Shown here piece after piece: positions 10,753 to 19,977 of a stretch of 64,000 bases of DNA; position 1 is the stretch's first letter, and each line of letters opens with the position of its first letter. The translations under genes and the position numbers were made by a program. The stretch is from Gallionella capsiferriformans ES-2 (lineage in GTDB: Bacteria; Pseudomonadota; Gammaproteobacteria; Burkholderiales; Gallionellaceae). The stretch is from contig NC_014394.1 in assembly GCF_000145255.1 (NCBI RefSeq), forward strand, positions 3,098,472 through 3,162,471. The letters run 5' to 3'. Under the pieces are notes generated by a model. That model did not search any database. It saw nothing but the letters and a program-made list of their open reading frames with translations, and was not told where the DNA came from.

Positions 10753-11313
10753 GTGCGCAATATCTTGTTTGTTTTACTTATTTCAGCATCCTTGCAGGGA
10801 TGTTTTCCGGTGATTGCGGCAGGAGCTGGCGCTGGCGCACTGATGGCGCAGGATCGCCGCACCAGCGGCGCCTACGTTGAAGATGAGGCCATCGAAAACA
10901 AATCCTTCGACCGCATCGGCAAGCAATACAAGAATACGGTGCACGTCAACGTGACCAGCTACAACCGCAAGGTGCTGATCACCGGCGAAGTGCCCGACGA
11001 AGCGACCAAAGCCCAGGTTGAACGGATCATCGCCAACATCCAGAATGTGGGGAGAATCCACAACGAACTGGTTATCGCCGGTAACAGCTCTTTCACCTCG
11101 CGCAGCAACGACGCCCTGATCACCACAAACGTGAAAGCACGCTTCGTCGGCGACAAACGCTTCAGCGCCAACAATCTGAAGGTCGTCACTGAAAACGGCA
11201 CGGTGTACCTGATGGGTATCGTCAACCGTGCCGAGGCTGCCGCCGCAGGTACTGTTGCTAGTGGCAGCAGCGGTGTGTCTCGTGTCGTCGAGCTCTTCGA
11301 ATACGCTGACTGA
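10753..11313 (+). CDS. dolP: Outer-membrane lipoprotein with two BON domains, DolP (YraP) type
   Basis: 186 residues from a GTG two bases after the diaA stop. The signal peptide ends in lipobox LQGCF. Two BON domains follow: roughly residues 45-115 ([22 protein letters not shown]) and 120-186 ([31 protein letters not shown]). In E. coli, DolP binds anionic phospholipids and supports outer-membrane integrity near the division site. Length and context match. Confidence 0.92.
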   Translation: MRNILFVLLISASLQGCFPVIAAGAGAGALMAQDRRTSGAYVEDEAIENKSFDRIGKQYKNTVHVNVTSYNRKVLITGEVPDEATKAQVERIIANIQNVGRIHNELVIAGNSSFTSRSNDALITTNVKARFVGDKRFSANNLKVVTENGTVYLMGIVNRAEAAAAGTVASGSSGVSRVVELFEYAD

Positions 11314-11798
11314 TGTATCCGGCTCCCGACTTTGAAAGTAAGCTGTGCAGCGCGGAGCAGCTGGCAATAAAACTGGCCGGATTGCCGCGCCCGCTGGTAT
11401 TCACTAACGGCTGCTTCGATGTCTTGCATCGCGGCCACGTCACTTATCTTGCGCAAGCTCGCGCACTGGGTGCATCACTGATCGTCGGCGTTAACAGCGA
11501 TGCATCGGTAAAACGGCAGGGCAAGGGAGAGGATCGCCCGATCAATCAGCAGAACGACCGCATGGCGGTGCTTGCCGCATTGCAATCGGTCAGCCTCGTC
11601 GTCTGCTTCGATGAAGACACGCCGCTGAATCTGATCCTCGCCTGCCATCCCGACATACTGGTCAAAGGCGGCGACTGGAAACCTGAAAATATCGTCGGCA
11701 GCGATGAGGTTTTGGCCCGCGGCGGTGCTGTGCACAGCATCCCGTTCCTGCATGAACGCTCCACCACTGCACTTTTGAAGAAAATAAGATCGCTATGA
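11313..11798 (+). CDS. rfaE2: D-glycero-beta-D-manno-heptose 1-phosphate adenylyltransferase (RfaE2 type)
   Basis: 161 residues, corresponding only to the C-terminal nucleotidyltransferase domain of HldE. It uses ATP to make ADP-heptose for the lipopolysaccharide core. [17 protein letters not shown] carries the HxGH motif, and [14 protein letters not shown] and [13 protein letters not shown] match the family. The ATG overlaps the dolP stop by one base. Split RfaE1/RfaE2 enzymes are usual in betaproteobacteria. Confidence 0.93.
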   Translation: MYPAPDFESKLCSAEQLAIKLAGLPRPLVFTNGCFDVLHRGHVTYLAQARALGASLIVGVNSDASVKRQGKGEDRPINQQNDRMAVLAALQSVSLVVCFDEDTPLNLILACHPDILVKGGDWKPENIVGSDEVLARGGAVHSIPFLHERSTTALLKKIRSL

Positions 11799-12148
11799 AT
11801 CCGACCGAAATTACCTTGCACCAGCAATCCCGCGTGCTTGAACTCGCGTTCGATAACGGCGCCCGCTATCGGCTTCCGTTCGAATTTCTGCGTGTTTTTT
11901 CGCCCTCCGCCGAAGTGCGCGGTCACGGCCCCGGTCAGGAAGTACTGCAAACCGGGAAAAAGAATGTAATGCTCACCGGCATCGAACCCGTCGGCCAATA
12001 CGCTCTCAAACTGATCTTCGACGATGGTCACGATACCGGCTTGTACACTTGGGATTATTTGCACGAACTCGGCAAATATCAAAACGGCATGTGGCAGGAT
12101 TACTTGAACAAACTGGCAGCGGCCGGCGAACATCGCGATCCGCAATAG
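11795..12148 (+). CDS. DUF971 family protein
   Basis: 117 residues with the DUF971 (gamma-butyrobetaine hydroxylase N-domain-like) pattern: [27 protein letters not shown], then VQ-type loops and [18 protein letters not shown]. The family often lies beside ubiE or metal-cofactor genes. The molecular role is not known. The ATG overlaps the previous gene by 4 bp (ATGA), and ubiE follows after 10 bp, so it is part of one operon. Confidence 0.88.
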   Translation: MNPTEITLHQQSRVLELAFDNGARYRLPFEFLRVFSPSAEVRGHGPGQEVLQTGKKNVMLTGIEPVGQYALKLIFDDGHDTGLYTWDYLHELGKYQNGMWQDYLNKLAAAGEHRDPQ

Positions 12149-12158
12149 GAGTACGACC

Positions 12159-12893
12159 TTGAGCAAAACCACCCACTTCGGTTTCGAGACCGTAGACGAA
12201 ACAGACAAAGCGCGCCGCGTCGCGGGCGTATTCACCTCGGTTGCCAGCAAATACGACATCATGAACGATCTGATGTCGGCAGGGTTGCACCGTATCTGGA
12301 AACGTTTCGCCATCAGCGTGAGCGGCGTGCGTCAAGGTCAACGCGTGCTGGACGTGGCTGGCGGCTCGGCGGATTTGTCGCGCCTGTTCCTGAAGAAGGT
12401 CGGCAGCACGGGGCAGGTTGTACTCACCGACATCAACAACGCGATGCTGCGCGTGGGCCGCGACCGTCTGCTTGATGAAGGAATTGCCACACCGGTTGCG
12501 CAATGCGACGCCGAACACCTGCCTTTTCCCGACAACTACTTCGACTGCGTGAGCATCGCCTTCGGCCTGCGCAATGTGACTCACAAGGATGCGGCACTGC
12601 GCGAAATGAAACGCGTGTTAAAGCCGGGCGGGCGCGTGATCGTGCTTGAATTTTCCAAAGTCGCCAAGCCCTTAGAAAAAGCCTACGATTTGTACTCCTT
12701 CAAACTGCTGCCCAAGATGGGCCAGCTCATCGCAGGCGACGCCGACAGCTACAAATACTTAGCCGAATCCATCCGCATGCATCCGGGACAGGAAGAACTC
12801 AAATCCATGATGCTCGAGGCAGGTCTTGAGCGCGTTGAATATTTCAATCTGACCGGCGGGGTGGTCGCGGTGCATCGCGGATATAAGCTGTAA
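12159..12893 (+). CDS. ubiE: Ubiquinone/menaquinone C-methyltransferase UbiE
   Basis: SAM-dependent C-methyltransferase of quinone biosynthesis, 244 residues. It starts at TTG, with AGGAG at a proper distance. The motifs [18 protein letters not shown] at the start, [39 protein letters not shown] (SAM site) and [20 protein letters not shown] are diagnostic of UbiE. Ubiquinone genes ubiJ and ubiB follow further downstream on the same strand. Confidence 0.97.
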   Translation: MSKTTHFGFETVDETDKARRVAGVFTSVASKYDIMNDLMSAGLHRIWKRFAISVSGVRQGQRVLDVAGGSADLSRLFLKKVGSTGQVVLTDINNAMLRVGRDRLLDEGIATPVAQCDAEHLPFPDNYFDCVSIAFGLRNVTHKDAALREMKRVLKPGGRVIVLEFSKVAKPLEKAYDLYSFKLLPKMGQLIAGDADSYKYLAESIRMHPGQEELKSMMLEAGLERVEYFNLTGGVVAVHRGYKL

Positions 12894-12918
12894 GGACAGG
12901 ATTGAGGATTGAGTAAGC

Positions 12919-12986
12919 GTAGCCCGGATGGGATGGAATGGAATCCGGGATTCCCACCGGATTTCGCTGCGCGGCATCCATGCTAC
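12919..12986. repeat. Imperfect inverted repeat, dispersed-repeat type
   Basis: The gap after ubiE begins and ends with GTAGCCCGGATG and a near-complement ending GCTAC, and has internal complementary CCGG/ATTCC blocks. This resembles short extragenic repeats common in proteobacteria. It may fold into a hairpin and act as a weak terminator or mRNA stabiliser for ubiE. Confidence 0.5.
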
Positions 12987-13052
12987 GACACTTGCAAATT
13001 CCTCCTATTTTGAAGATAATTTGCATCACATTTGCAATGCACGAAGCCACCC

Positions 13053-13319
13053 ATGAAAACCGCCACTATGCCTGCGCTGCGCGTAGAACCTGAGTTGCGA
13101 CTAGCCGCCGAAAATATTTTGCGCCCCGGCGAGACACTTTCCGCTTTCGTCGAAGACTCATTGCGTCGCAATGTCGAGTATCGACGCACGCAAAAAGAAT
13201 TCATTGCGCGCGGTTTGGCATCACGCGATGCGGCCAAAGTGTCTGGTGTCTATTTCTCAGCGAAAGAAGTGTTACATGAGCTGGACGACATCCTTGCCAA
13301 AACGAAGTCGGACGCGTGA
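13053..13319 (+). CDS. Type II antitoxin, partner of ParE/RelE-type toxin
   Basis: 88 residues from the ATG at 13053. A TTG seven codons upstream also opens the frame. The N-terminal part (MPALRVEPELRLAAENILRPGETLSAFVEDSLRRNV) has the ribbon-helix-helix-like pattern of CopG/ParD-type DNA-binding antitoxins, and the C-terminal tail is charged. It ends inside the start of the toxin gene (GTGA), the usual coupled antitoxin-toxin order. Confidence 0.8.
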   Translation: MKTATMPALRVEPELRLAAENILRPGETLSAFVEDSLRRNVEYRRTQKEFIARGLASRDAAKVSGVYFSAKEVLHELDDILAKTKSDA

Positions 13320-13621
13320 ACTACAAGGTTCGCTACACATCGGGGGCCAGTGAGGATTTGCGCAGATTGTTCACCTTTCTGGCCGAACGGGATCATCCAA
13401 CAGCGACACGGGCACGCAAAACGATTGCGGCAAGCATGAAACTATTGGAAGAATTTCCTTTCACCTGCCGCAAGGCGGAGGATGACAACGGAAATGCATT
13501 TTTGCGCGAATTATTGATTCCATTTGGCAGTGCAGGCTACATCGTTTTGTTTGAAATCGAAGACCAAAGTACAGTGACCATACTTGCAGCGCGACATCAA
13601 CGCGAAGACGACTACCATTAA
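13316..13621 (+). CDS. ParE/RelE-superfamily toxin
   Basis: 101 residues, GTG start overlapping the antitoxin stop. The sequence [22 protein letters not shown] and the C-terminal [25 protein letters not shown] follow the ParE/RelE fold (beta-helix-helix-beta, with late R/H residues). Whether it acts on gyrase (ParE) or mRNA (RelE) cannot be decided here; ParE is likelier by length and ending. Confidence 0.85.
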   Translation: MNYKVRYTSGASEDLRRLFTFLAERDHPTATRARKTIAASMKLLEEFPFTCRKAEDDNGNAFLRELLIPFGSAGYIVLFEIEDQSTVTILAARHQREDDYH

Positions 13622-13659
13622 CGATTCTATTTTTATTACTTTCAATGACAGGAAATACC

Positions 13660-14001
13660 ATGAGCGGTTTACCAAAATGTCCACAATGCGGATCTGAATT
13701 CACCTACGACGATGGCAGCCAGTACGTCTGCCCGGAATGCGCGCATGAATGGTCGAAAGAGGCCGCAGCAGAGGCTGGTGAGCAAACTAAAGTATTCAAG
13801 GATGCATTCGGCAATGTGCTGGTCGATGGCGACTCCGTCACGGTCATCAAAGACCTGAAAATTAAGGGCTCGTCGTCCGTCGTCAAGGTCGGCACCAAGG
13901 TCAAGAACATTCGTCTGGTCGACGGTGACCACGACATCGACTGCAAGATCGACGGTATCGGCGCGATGCAGTTAAAAACCGAATTCGTGAAAAAAGCTTA
14001 A
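13660..14001 (+). CDS. PhnA/YjdM family zinc-ribbon protein
   Basis: 113 residues. The ATG at 13660 has AGGA upstream; an ATG at 13645 is less well placed. A zinc ribbon (CPQCGS...CPEC, residues about 7-27) is followed by the conserved block [21 protein letters not shown] and [24 protein letters not shown]. Despite its historical name (alkylphosphonate operon), the family is not an established phosphonate enzyme. It has no link to the phosphite genes 27 kb away. Confidence 0.93.
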   Translation: MSGLPKCPQCGSEFTYDDGSQYVCPECAHEWSKEAAAEAGEQTKVFKDAFGNVLVDGDSVTVIKDLKIKGSSSVVKVGTKVKNIRLVDGDHDIDCKIDGIGAMQLKTEFVKKA

Positions 14002-14006
14002 CGCCG

Positions 14007-14189
14007 ATGAGTTCTTGGGGGTGCCCGCATGAAATCAAGGGGATCTGCACGCGCGTGAACAACCTTCCATGCGATTTAGGGATGAAGGGCTGTGTGCTGT
14101 TCGGGCGTTTCCGCTTTGCCGATCCGACTAAAAACCGGCCGAAAAAAGTGCCTGCCCCGATACCTGCACCCGATGACGACAAGGCATGA
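14007..14189 (+). CDS. Small conserved cysteine-rich protein, unknown function
   Basis: 60 residues: MSSWGCPHEIKGICTRVNN, then PCDLGMKGCVLFGRFRF, with four cysteines (6, 14, 22, 28) spaced as for a metal site. The tail is proline and lysine rich. It starts 5 bp after the PhnA-like gene and overlaps the next gene by 4 bp (ATGA), which supports real translation. Function unknown. Confidence 0.75.
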   Translation: MSSWGCPHEIKGICTRVNNLPCDLGMKGCVLFGRFRFADPTKNRPKKVPAPIPAPDDDKA

Positions 14190-14797
14190 TAGCCCCCCTC
14201 TACCGCGACGACTGGCTGCTGGTCGTCAACAAGCCCGCCGGATTGCTGTCGGTACCGGGGCGCGGTGAAGACAAACAGGACTGCCTGTCCTCACGTGTAC
14301 AGGAAAAATTTCCCGATGCGCTGATCGTGCACAGGCTGGATATGGCAACGTCCGGTTTACTGGTTTTTGCGCGCGGCATCGAGATGCAGCGCCAGTTGTC
14401 CGCGATGTTTCATAACCGTGAAGTCAGCAAGCGTTATGTGGCGATTGTGGCGGGAAAACTGCAACCCGATGAGGGCGAGATCAATCTGTCGATAGGCGCT
14501 GACTGGAATGAACGCCCGCTGCGCAAAATCGATGAAGCGACAGGAAAACCCTCGCTGACGCGCTATCGGGTGCTGTCGCGTGAGGCCGATACCACCCGGG
14601 TGGAACTCGAACCCGTGACAGGCCGCACGCATCAGTTACGCGTTCACATGAGGGCGATCGGCCATCCTATTTTGGGTGACGCCCTGTACGGGGAGGTGGC
14701 GAGCGCACCCCGCCTGCTGCTGCACGCACAATCCCTCAGTTTTGTTCATCCTGTCAGCAAGGTATCGGCCAGTTTTGTCTGCCCCGCGCCATTCTGA
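14186..14797 (+). CDS. RluA-family pseudouridine synthase
   Basis: 203 residues. The catalytic motif HRLDMATSGLLVFARG (Asp in HRLD) and the family blocks LLVVNKPAGLLSVPGR and GRTHQLRVHMRAIGHPILGDALYG are clear. There is no S4 domain, as in E. coli RluA, which modifies 23S rRNA U746 and tRNA U32. The exact target here cannot be read from sequence. Start overlaps the upstream small gene. Confidence 0.93.
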   Translation: MIAPLYRDDWLLVVNKPAGLLSVPGRGEDKQDCLSSRVQEKFPDALIVHRLDMATSGLLVFARGIEMQRQLSAMFHNREVSKRYVAIVAGKLQPDEGEINLSIGADWNERPLRKIDEATGKPSLTRYRVLSREADTTRVELEPVTGRTHQLRVHMRAIGHPILGDALYGEVASAPRLLLHAQSLSFVHPVSKVSASFVCPAPF

Positions 14798-14832
14798 CTA
14801 TAATGCAGGCTAATTTTTCAGCAGGAAACGCT

Positions 14833-15204
14833 ATGCCCACCTCCAATAAAGCTCTGCTCTTCGGACTGATTTTTATCGCTGTCGCCCTCGCCGGCTTCGC
14901 CGCCTACCTATGGATCGCACTGCACTGGAGCTATTCAGAAGGAGAGCGCGCAGGCTTTATGCAAAAACTCTCGCACAAGGGCTGGCTGTGCAAGACCTGG
15001 GAAGGCGAACTGTCATTAGTCGCGCTCCCCGGTGCAGCCCCCGAAAAATTCTATTTCTCGGTACGCGACGAGGCCATTGCACAGCAAATCAATGCGGCAG
15101 TTGGCCAGCGCACAGCACTCACCTACGAACAGCACAAAGGATTACCAACTTCCTGTTTTGGCGAAACGGAATATTTCGTTACAGCCGTCAAGGTCGTCAA
15201 ATGA
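14833..15204 (+). CDS. Conserved single-pass membrane protein, unknown function
   Basis: 123 residues from the ATG at 14833 (AGGAAA upstream). One transmembrane helix (about residues 8-30, LLFGLIFIAVALAGFAAYLWIAL broken into short hydrophobic runs) is followed by a soluble domain with WSYSEGERAGFMQKLSHKGWLCKTWEGEL. The YSEGERAG and KGWLCKTWEGEL words recur in small proteobacterial membrane proteins of unknown role. The soluble part should face the periplasm. Confidence 0.8.
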   Translation: MPTSNKALLFGLIFIAVALAGFAAYLWIALHWSYSEGERAGFMQKLSHKGWLCKTWEGELSLVALPGAAPEKFYFSVRDEAIAQQINAAVGQRTALTYEQHKGLPTSCFGETEYFVTAVKVVK

Positions 15205-15263
15205 GGAATGTTCATCGCATAATGAACTTATCCTGAATCACGTTGCCTCACGGCACGCAACCT

Positions 15264-15291
15264 TTGGCAACCACAGCGTTGCTGTTATACT
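15264..15291 (+). promoter_or_regulatory. Sigma-70-type promoter for the Tim44-like gene
   Basis: TTGGCA and TATACT are separated by 16 bp, ending about 38 bp before the ATG at 15329. The match and position are good, but no experimental support exists. Confidence 0.5.
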
Positions 15292-15328
15292 TCGCCCCGC
15301 TTTGTATCAATCGACGAATGAGGATTAC

Positions 15329-16174
15329 ATGAAAAAATTTTGGATGCTGTTGACGATCGCTTTAACCTGCTTGAGTTTGTTTGCCGCAACCGCAGAAGCT
15401 AAACGCTTTGGCGGCGGCAGTAGTTCCGGCAAACAACGCACCATGGCACCACAACAAACGCAAAAAGCACCAGCAGCCGCGCCTGCACCGGCAGCGCCCG
15501 CATCAACCGGCAACAAGTGGATGGGCCCGCTCGCAGGTCTCGCAATCGGCGCAGGATTGGGCGCCATGTTCGCAGGCGGCATGGGCGGCTTAGGCGGTGC
15601 GATGAGCGGCATTCTGATGGCGCTGCTCGCCGGTGCTGCGGTGATGTTCGCAATCGCCATGTTCCGCAAAAAACAGCAACCGGCCATGCAGTCCATGCAA
15701 TACGCCGGCGCCGGCGCACCGTATCAGGAACCCGTACAACCGCACTATGCAGGCAGTAGCTCGGCCGCGATTGCCTCACCTGCAACAGGTCACATCCCTG
15801 CCGACTTCCCTGTCGAGAGCTTCTTGCGCAGTGCAAAGACCTCGTTCATCCGTCTGCAAGCTGCGAATGACCGCAAGGATCTGAACGATATCCGCGAATA
15901 CACGACACCGGAAATGTTCGCAGAAATCTCCATGCAAATGCACGAACGCGACAATACGCCGCAAACGACCAATGTGATTGCGATCAACGGCGAATTGCTG
16001 GAAGTGGCCAACGAAGGCGACTGGGCGATTGCCAGCGTACGCTTTACCGGTCAACTGAGCGAAAACAACGGCACTGCGGAAAACGTCGATGAAATCTGGC
16101 ACGTTCAGAAGAACCTGAAAGACGACAAAGCGGTTTGGCTGCTCTCGGGCATCCAGCAAACCACACTGCACTGA
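15329..16174 (+). CDS. Tim44-like domain membrane protein
   Basis: 281 residues from the ATG at 15329 (AGGA upstream). A much longer open frame exists but lacks a plausible start. A signal peptide (FWMLLTIALTCLSLFAATAEA) is followed by an Ala/Pro-rich linker and a glycine-rich hydrophobic segment (about residues 62-112, MGPLAGLAIGAGLGAMFAGG). A C-terminal Tim44/MRPL45-like domain begins at about residue 150 (FLRSAKTSFIRLQAANDRKDLNDIREYTTPEMF is its core, given here in short words). Bacterial members are inner-membrane proteins of unclear role. Confidence 0.85.
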   Translation: MKKFWMLLTIALTCLSLFAATAEAKRFGGGSSSGKQRTMAPQQTQKAPAAAPAPAAPASTGNKWMGPLAGLAIGAGLGAMFAGGMGGLGGAMSGILMALLAGAAVMFAIAMFRKKQQPAMQSMQYAGAGAPYQEPVQPHYAGSSSAAIASPATGHIPADFPVESFLRSAKTSFIRLQAANDRKDLNDIREYTTPEMFAEISMQMHERDNTPQTTNVIAINGELLEVANEGDWAIASVRFTGQLSENNGTAENVDEIWHVQKNLKDDKAVWLLSGIQQTTLH

Positions 16175-16176
16175 GC

Positions 16177-16746
16177 ATGATCACCCGGCTCTCTGTGTCA
16201 GCATTGAATCACTTGCTCGCGCAGAACAGCTGGGCTTATGCAAGGCTGATGCGGTTTTCCGGCAAGACGGCGCGATTTGAAATCGCGCCGTTCTCGTTTG
16301 CATATACCGTGTTGCCTGACGGCTCACTGACAGAGGCAAATGAAACCGACGGCACGGATGCAGTCTGTATCATCGCACCCTCGCTGCTGCCGCGTCTGGC
16401 ACTACACGACGAACTCGCACACGCCGACATCCAAAGCTCCGGCGATGCCGCGTTGTTATCCGAAATTTTCTATCTGAGCCGCAACCTCTACTGGGATGCG
16501 GCTGAGGACTTAAGCCAGCTCACCGGCGACATCGCGGCTGAACGCATCGTGCAATTCGTTCAGAACAGAACCCTCGGTGCGTCCGCACTCAATCTCGCAC
16601 AAGCTGCGGCCGAGTACTTCACCGAAGAGCAGCCGTTAATCGCCAAACCGCAGCAGCTGAGTACGTTCATGCAACAGGTGGATACACTGCGCGACGATAT
16701 GGCCAGACTGGAACAGCGCATTAGGCGTCTGTCGAACAAGGATTAG
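16177..16746 (+). CDS. ubiJ: Ubiquinone biosynthesis accessory factor UbiJ
   Basis: 189 residues with an SCP2-like N-terminal lipid-binding domain ([25 protein letters not shown]) and the C-terminal coiled segment [20 protein letters not shown] typical of UbiJ. In E. coli, UbiJ and UbiK help the soluble Ubi complex handle hydrophobic intermediates. The gene starts 2 bp after the Tim44-like gene and lies directly before ubiB, the usual neighbour. Confidence 0.92.
   Translation: MITRLSVSALNHLLAQNSWAYARLMRFSGKTARFEIAPFSFAYTVLPDGSLTEANETDGTDAVCIIAPSLLPRLALHDELAHADIQSSGDAALLSEIFYLSRNLYWDAAEDLSQLTGDIAAERIVQFVQNRTLGASALNLAQAAAEYFTEEQPLIAKPQQLSTFMQQVDTLRDDMARLEQRIRRLSNKD
16267..16291. repeat. Perfect 12-bp inverted repeat inside ubiJ
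   Basis: ACGGCGCGATTT, one base, then AAATCGCGCCGT. The arms are perfect complements within the coding sequence, so the mRNA can form a very stable hairpin. It encodes part of [11 protein letters not shown] and may be a chance result of codon choice. Confidence 0.6.
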
Positions 16747-16753
16747 ACGACTC

Positions 16754-18268
16754 ATGCGCTTTTTTCGCCTCCTTAAAATCATCTTTGTCGTCTTAAGCTT
16801 CGGACTGGACGAATTCATGCTGGCGCATCACCGCATGCGCTGGTTACAAACGCCGCTCAACCTGCTGTTGTTCATGCGCGATATCAGTCAGCCGCGTGCG
16901 GTTCGCCTGAGACTGGCGCTCGAGAAACTCGGTCCTATTTTCGTCAAATTCGGCCAAATGCTCTCAACGCGCCGCGATTTGATGCCGACGGATCTTGCCG
17001 ACGAGCTGGCCAAATTGCAGGATCAGGTGCCGCCCTTTTCTTCGCAACTTGCCGTATCGCTGCTGGAAACCACTTACAAACGCCCGTTGCAGGACGTGTT
17101 TAAAAGCTTCGAGCAGACACCGGTCGCCAGCGCTTCGGTAGCCCAAGTGCACTTCGGCGTGTTGCACGACGGCCGCGAAGTCGCGGTCAAAATTTTGCGC
17201 CCCGGCATTGCACTGACCATCGCGCACGACATCGCGCTGATTAAAGTCGCTGCCGACCTGATCGAATGGCTGTGGGCGGACGGACGCCGCCTCAAACCTC
17301 GCCGCGTGATCGAAGAATTCGAAAAGCATCTGTCAGACGAGCTTGATCTCACGCGGGAAGCGGCCAACGGCAGCCAGTTGCGGCGCAACTTTGCCGATTC
17401 AGGACTGCTGCTGGTGCCGGAAATGTTCTGGGATTACTGCACCAATGACGTGATGGTGATGGAACGCATGTATGGCATGCCAATCAGTCAGGTCGATAAT
17501 TTGCGCGCAGCGGGCGTTGATATTCCTAAACTGGCTGCCAACGGCGTTGAGATTTTCTACACGCAGGTCTTTCGCGACGGATTTTTTCACGCGGACATGC
17601 ATCCAGGTAACGTGCAGGTGGCAAAAGACGGCCGTTACATAGCGCTGGACTTTGGCATCATGGGCACGCTGACCGATATCGACAAAAATTATCTGGCACA
17701 AAATTTCATCGCATTTTTCCAGCGCGATTACAAACGCGTGGCCGAAGTGCACATCGAATCGGGCTGGGCGCCGGCTAATACGCGGGTGGATGAACTCGAA
17801 TCCGCAATCCGCGCCGTGTGCGAACCCATCTTCGACCGGCCGCTACGCGAAGTGTCTTTCGGCCGTGTGCTGCTGCGCCTGTTCCAGACCTCCCGTCGCT
17901 TCGGCATCGAGATTCAGCCGCAACTGGTACTGCTGCAAAAGACGCTGCTCAACATCGAAGGGCTGGGATTGCAGCTCGATCCTGAGCTCGATTTATGGAA
18001 GACCGCCAAACCCTGGCTGGAACGCTGGATGAGTGAACAGGTAGGCTGGCGCGGCTTTATCAGGGCCGTGAAAGCGGAAGCGCCGCGCTATGCCACGCTC
18101 TTGCCGCACCTGCCCCGCCTGCTGCATCAGCGCCTGAACGAAACTCCTTTCCCGTATGCGGAGCGCGCCGTGCTGATGCTATTGAAACAGCAACAGCGCC
18201 GCAACACGCTACTGACGATTATCGTCGGTATTTTGCTGCTGCAAACGCTGTGGATACTGCTGGGCTAA
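16754..18268 (+). CDS. ubiB: Ubiquinone biosynthesis protein kinase-like ATPase UbiB
   Basis: 504 residues, ABC1/ADCK/UbiB family. The order is [20 protein letters not shown] (KxGQ motif), [10 protein letters not shown] (nucleotide-binding Lys), [13 protein letters not shown] (catalytic loop) and ALDFGIMG (metal-binding DFG). The C-terminus has hydrophobic helices ([19 protein letters not shown]) that anchor it in the inner membrane. It extracts or organises ubiquinone precursors for the Ubi complex. It follows ubiJ after 7 bp. Confidence 0.97.
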   Translation: MRFFRLLKIIFVVLSFGLDEFMLAHHRMRWLQTPLNLLLFMRDISQPRAVRLRLALEKLGPIFVKFGQMLSTRRDLMPTDLADELAKLQDQVPPFSSQLAVSLLETTYKRPLQDVFKSFEQTPVASASVAQVHFGVLHDGREVAVKILRPGIALTIAHDIALIKVAADLIEWLWADGRRLKPRRVIEEFEKHLSDELDLTREAANGSQLRRNFADSGLLLVPEMFWDYCTNDVMVMERMYGMPISQVDNLRAAGVDIPKLAANGVEIFYTQVFRDGFFHADMHPGNVQVAKDGRYIALDFGIMGTLTDIDKNYLAQNFIAFFQRDYKRVAEVHIESGWAPANTRVDELESAIRAVCEPIFDRPLREVSFGRVLLRLFQTSRRFGIEIQPQLVLLQKTLLNIEGLGLQLDPELDLWKTAKPWLERWMSEQVGWRGFIRAVKAEAPRYATLLPHLPRLLHQRLNETPFPYAERAVLMLLKQQQRRNTLLTIIVGILLLQTLWILLG

Positions 18269-18280
18269 TTTAGCCGGCAC

Positions 18281-19426
18281 TCATTTTGCAGGGCGGTTGC
18301 TGCCCGATACGATCTTGTATTCCAGCAAACGGCACTCGATCGCACCGTTGAACAGCGGCGTGCGCTTAGACGGCGACAGGCGCATCAGTTTCAATATCGC
18401 CTTGTCAGCGGTGAACAGATAGGCCGTCCAGCCGCCGAATTTACGCTTGAGGGTATCCCCTAACTTCGGATAGAGTTCTGCCAGCTCATCGAGCTCGCCC
18501 ATACGCTCGCCGTAAGGCAGATTCGCCACCATGATGCCGTGCTCAGCGGGAGCCGAGATTTCCAGAATGTTCGCCTGATTGAGCTCCACACAGTCTGACA
18601 AGCCGGCATCGCTCAGATTGCGCCAGGCTGTTTTCATCGCATCGCCGTACATATCGCTGCCGTAAATTTCCAGCGGTTTAGGGGGCACCTGCGCCGCAAT
18701 CGCCGCCTGTTTCATCGCCTGCCAGACAGGCTTATCGAAATTGAGCAGCTTTTCAAACGCAAAACTGCGCGCAATGCCGGGCTGAATATTCAGCGACATC
18801 TGCACCGCCTCAATCAAAAAAGTCCCGCTGCCGCACATCGGATCAAGCAGCGGCGTGCCCGGCGTCCAGCCTGACAAACGCAGTATGCCCGCAGCGAGAT
18901 TTTCCCTGATCGGCGCGATATTGGTGTTCTGACGCACACCGCGCTTAAAGAGCGGATCGCCGGACGTATCCAGATACAGCATCAGTTTCTCATCTTCGAG
19001 GAACACATGGATACGCACATCAGGCGTCAAAGTATCGACGCTGGGACGCTCGTCGCAGTGCGCGCGAAAACGGTCGCACACCGCATCCTTGACCAGCAGG
19101 GTGATGAACTCCAGACTTTTGAGTGCACAGCGGATCGCGGTGGTGTTGACCCGGATGGTATGGGTGACGTTAAACCAGCGCTGCCATTGCAGATCGAAAA
19201 CCGCCTTGTAAATATCCTGCTCGGTGCGATACCAGCCTTCCTTGACGCGCCACAACACGCGGCTGGCAACGCGATTTTCCAGATTAACGCGATAGCACAG
19301 CGCCCAGTCACCGGAAAAATGCACGCCGCCTTCGGTCGCGCGCACGTTCTGCCCACCCATTTCGACTAAATCATTAAACAGTACGGTTTCAAGGCCGCGC
19401 GGGCAGGGAGCGAAAAAATCAGTCAT
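18281..19426 (-). CDS. THUMP-domain class I SAM-dependent RNA methyltransferase, RlmL N-domain type
   Basis: 381 residues. An N-terminal THUMP and ferredoxin-like region (FFAPCPRGLETVLFNDLVEMG) is followed by a Rossmann methyltransferase domain: LLDPMCGSGTFLIEAVQMSL is the SAM site and MVANLPYGERMG is the N-x-P-Y catalytic motif of guanine-N2 methylases. It matches the m2G2445-forming half of E. coli RlmKL, without the RlmK part. It is convergent with ubiB (12 bp) and 1 bp from hemJ. Confidence 0.9.
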   Translation of the reverse strand: MTDFFAPCPRGLETVLFNDLVEMGGQNVRATEGGVHFSGDWALCYRVNLENRVASRVLWRVKEGWYRTEQDIYKAVFDLQWQRWFNVTHTIRVNTTAIRCALKSLEFITLLVKDAVCDRFRAHCDERPSVDTLTPDVRIHVFLEDEKLMLYLDTSGDPLFKRGVRQNTNIAPIRENLAAGILRLSGWTPGTPLLDPMCGSGTFLIEAVQMSLNIQPGIARSFAFEKLLNFDKPVWQAMKQAAIAAQVPPKPLEIYGSDMYGDAMKTAWRNLSDAGLSDCVELNQANILEISAPAEHGIMVANLPYGERMGELDELAELYPKLGDTLKRKFGGWTAYLFTADKAILKLMRLSPSKRTPLFNGAIECRLLEYKIVSGSNRPAK

Positions 19427-19427
19427 T

Positions 19428-19841
19428 TTAGAAAGGCTTTACGGTAACGAGGATGACCACGGCGGTCAGAATGAGGACAGGAACTTCATTGAACCAGCGA
19501 TAAAATACGTGGCTCCGGTGGTCCTGATCGAGTGCGAAGCGCTTAACTAGCACCCCGCAGTAATGATGATAGGCATACAGCAGCACGATGAGCGCCATCT
19601 TGGCGTGCATCCAGGCACCGCCAATGCCCTCACCCAGCCATAACCACAATCCGGAAGCTATCGCGAGCCAGGCAATCGGCGTCACAAAGCGGTAGAGTTT
19701 ACCTTCCATCAATTTCAGGCGCGCAATATCGGCAGGATCGGTCGCCATCGCGTGGTTGACAAAAATACGCGGCAGATAGAATAACCCGGCGAACCAGGAT
19801 ACGACCATGATGATGTGAAACGCTTTGATCCAGAGATACAT
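19428..19841 (-). CDS. hemJ: Protoporphyrinogen IX oxidase HemJ
   Basis: 137 residues from MYLWIKAFHIIMVVSWFAGLF; an upstream in-frame ATG adds 24 residues with no family support. There are four hydrophobic helices, and the conserved His in helix 1 and the KLMEGKLYRFVTPIAW segment mark the HemJ heme-biosynthesis enzyme. It oxidises protoporphyrinogen IX in the inner membrane and binds heme itself. Confidence 0.93.
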   Translation of the reverse strand: MYLWIKAFHIIMVVSWFAGLFYLPRIFVNHAMATDPADIARLKLMEGKLYRFVTPIAWLAIASGLWLWLGEGIGGAWMHAKMALIVLLYAYHHYCGVLVKRFALDQDHRSHVFYRWFNEVPVLILTAVVILVTVKPF

Positions 19842-19920
19842 GATAAACAACCGGTTAACGAGCAATGGGCGAATTATACGGCTAGCGCCCGTCACGCGCA
19901 TCAGTGAATCCACGCATTGT

Positions 19921-19964
19921 CGGGTATTGTTTTATATTTCGAGACAAACTTTAAACAATACCCG
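19921..19964. repeat. 12-bp inverted repeat between hemJ and the ParA-like gene
   Basis: CGGGTATTGTTT and AAACAATACCCG are perfect complements separated by 20 bp. The site lies 14 bp past the stop of the ParA-like gene and about 80 bp upstream of hemJ. It could be a terminator for parA-like (no long U-run is present) or an operator of hemJ. Confidence 0.55.
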
Positions 19965-19977
19965 GATTATTTAGCAA

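Noticed and set aside
13660..14001. PhnA-like gene as part of a phosphonate/phosphite system
   Set aside because: The family name is historical; the gene lies in backbone far from ptx and its neighbours are unrelated.
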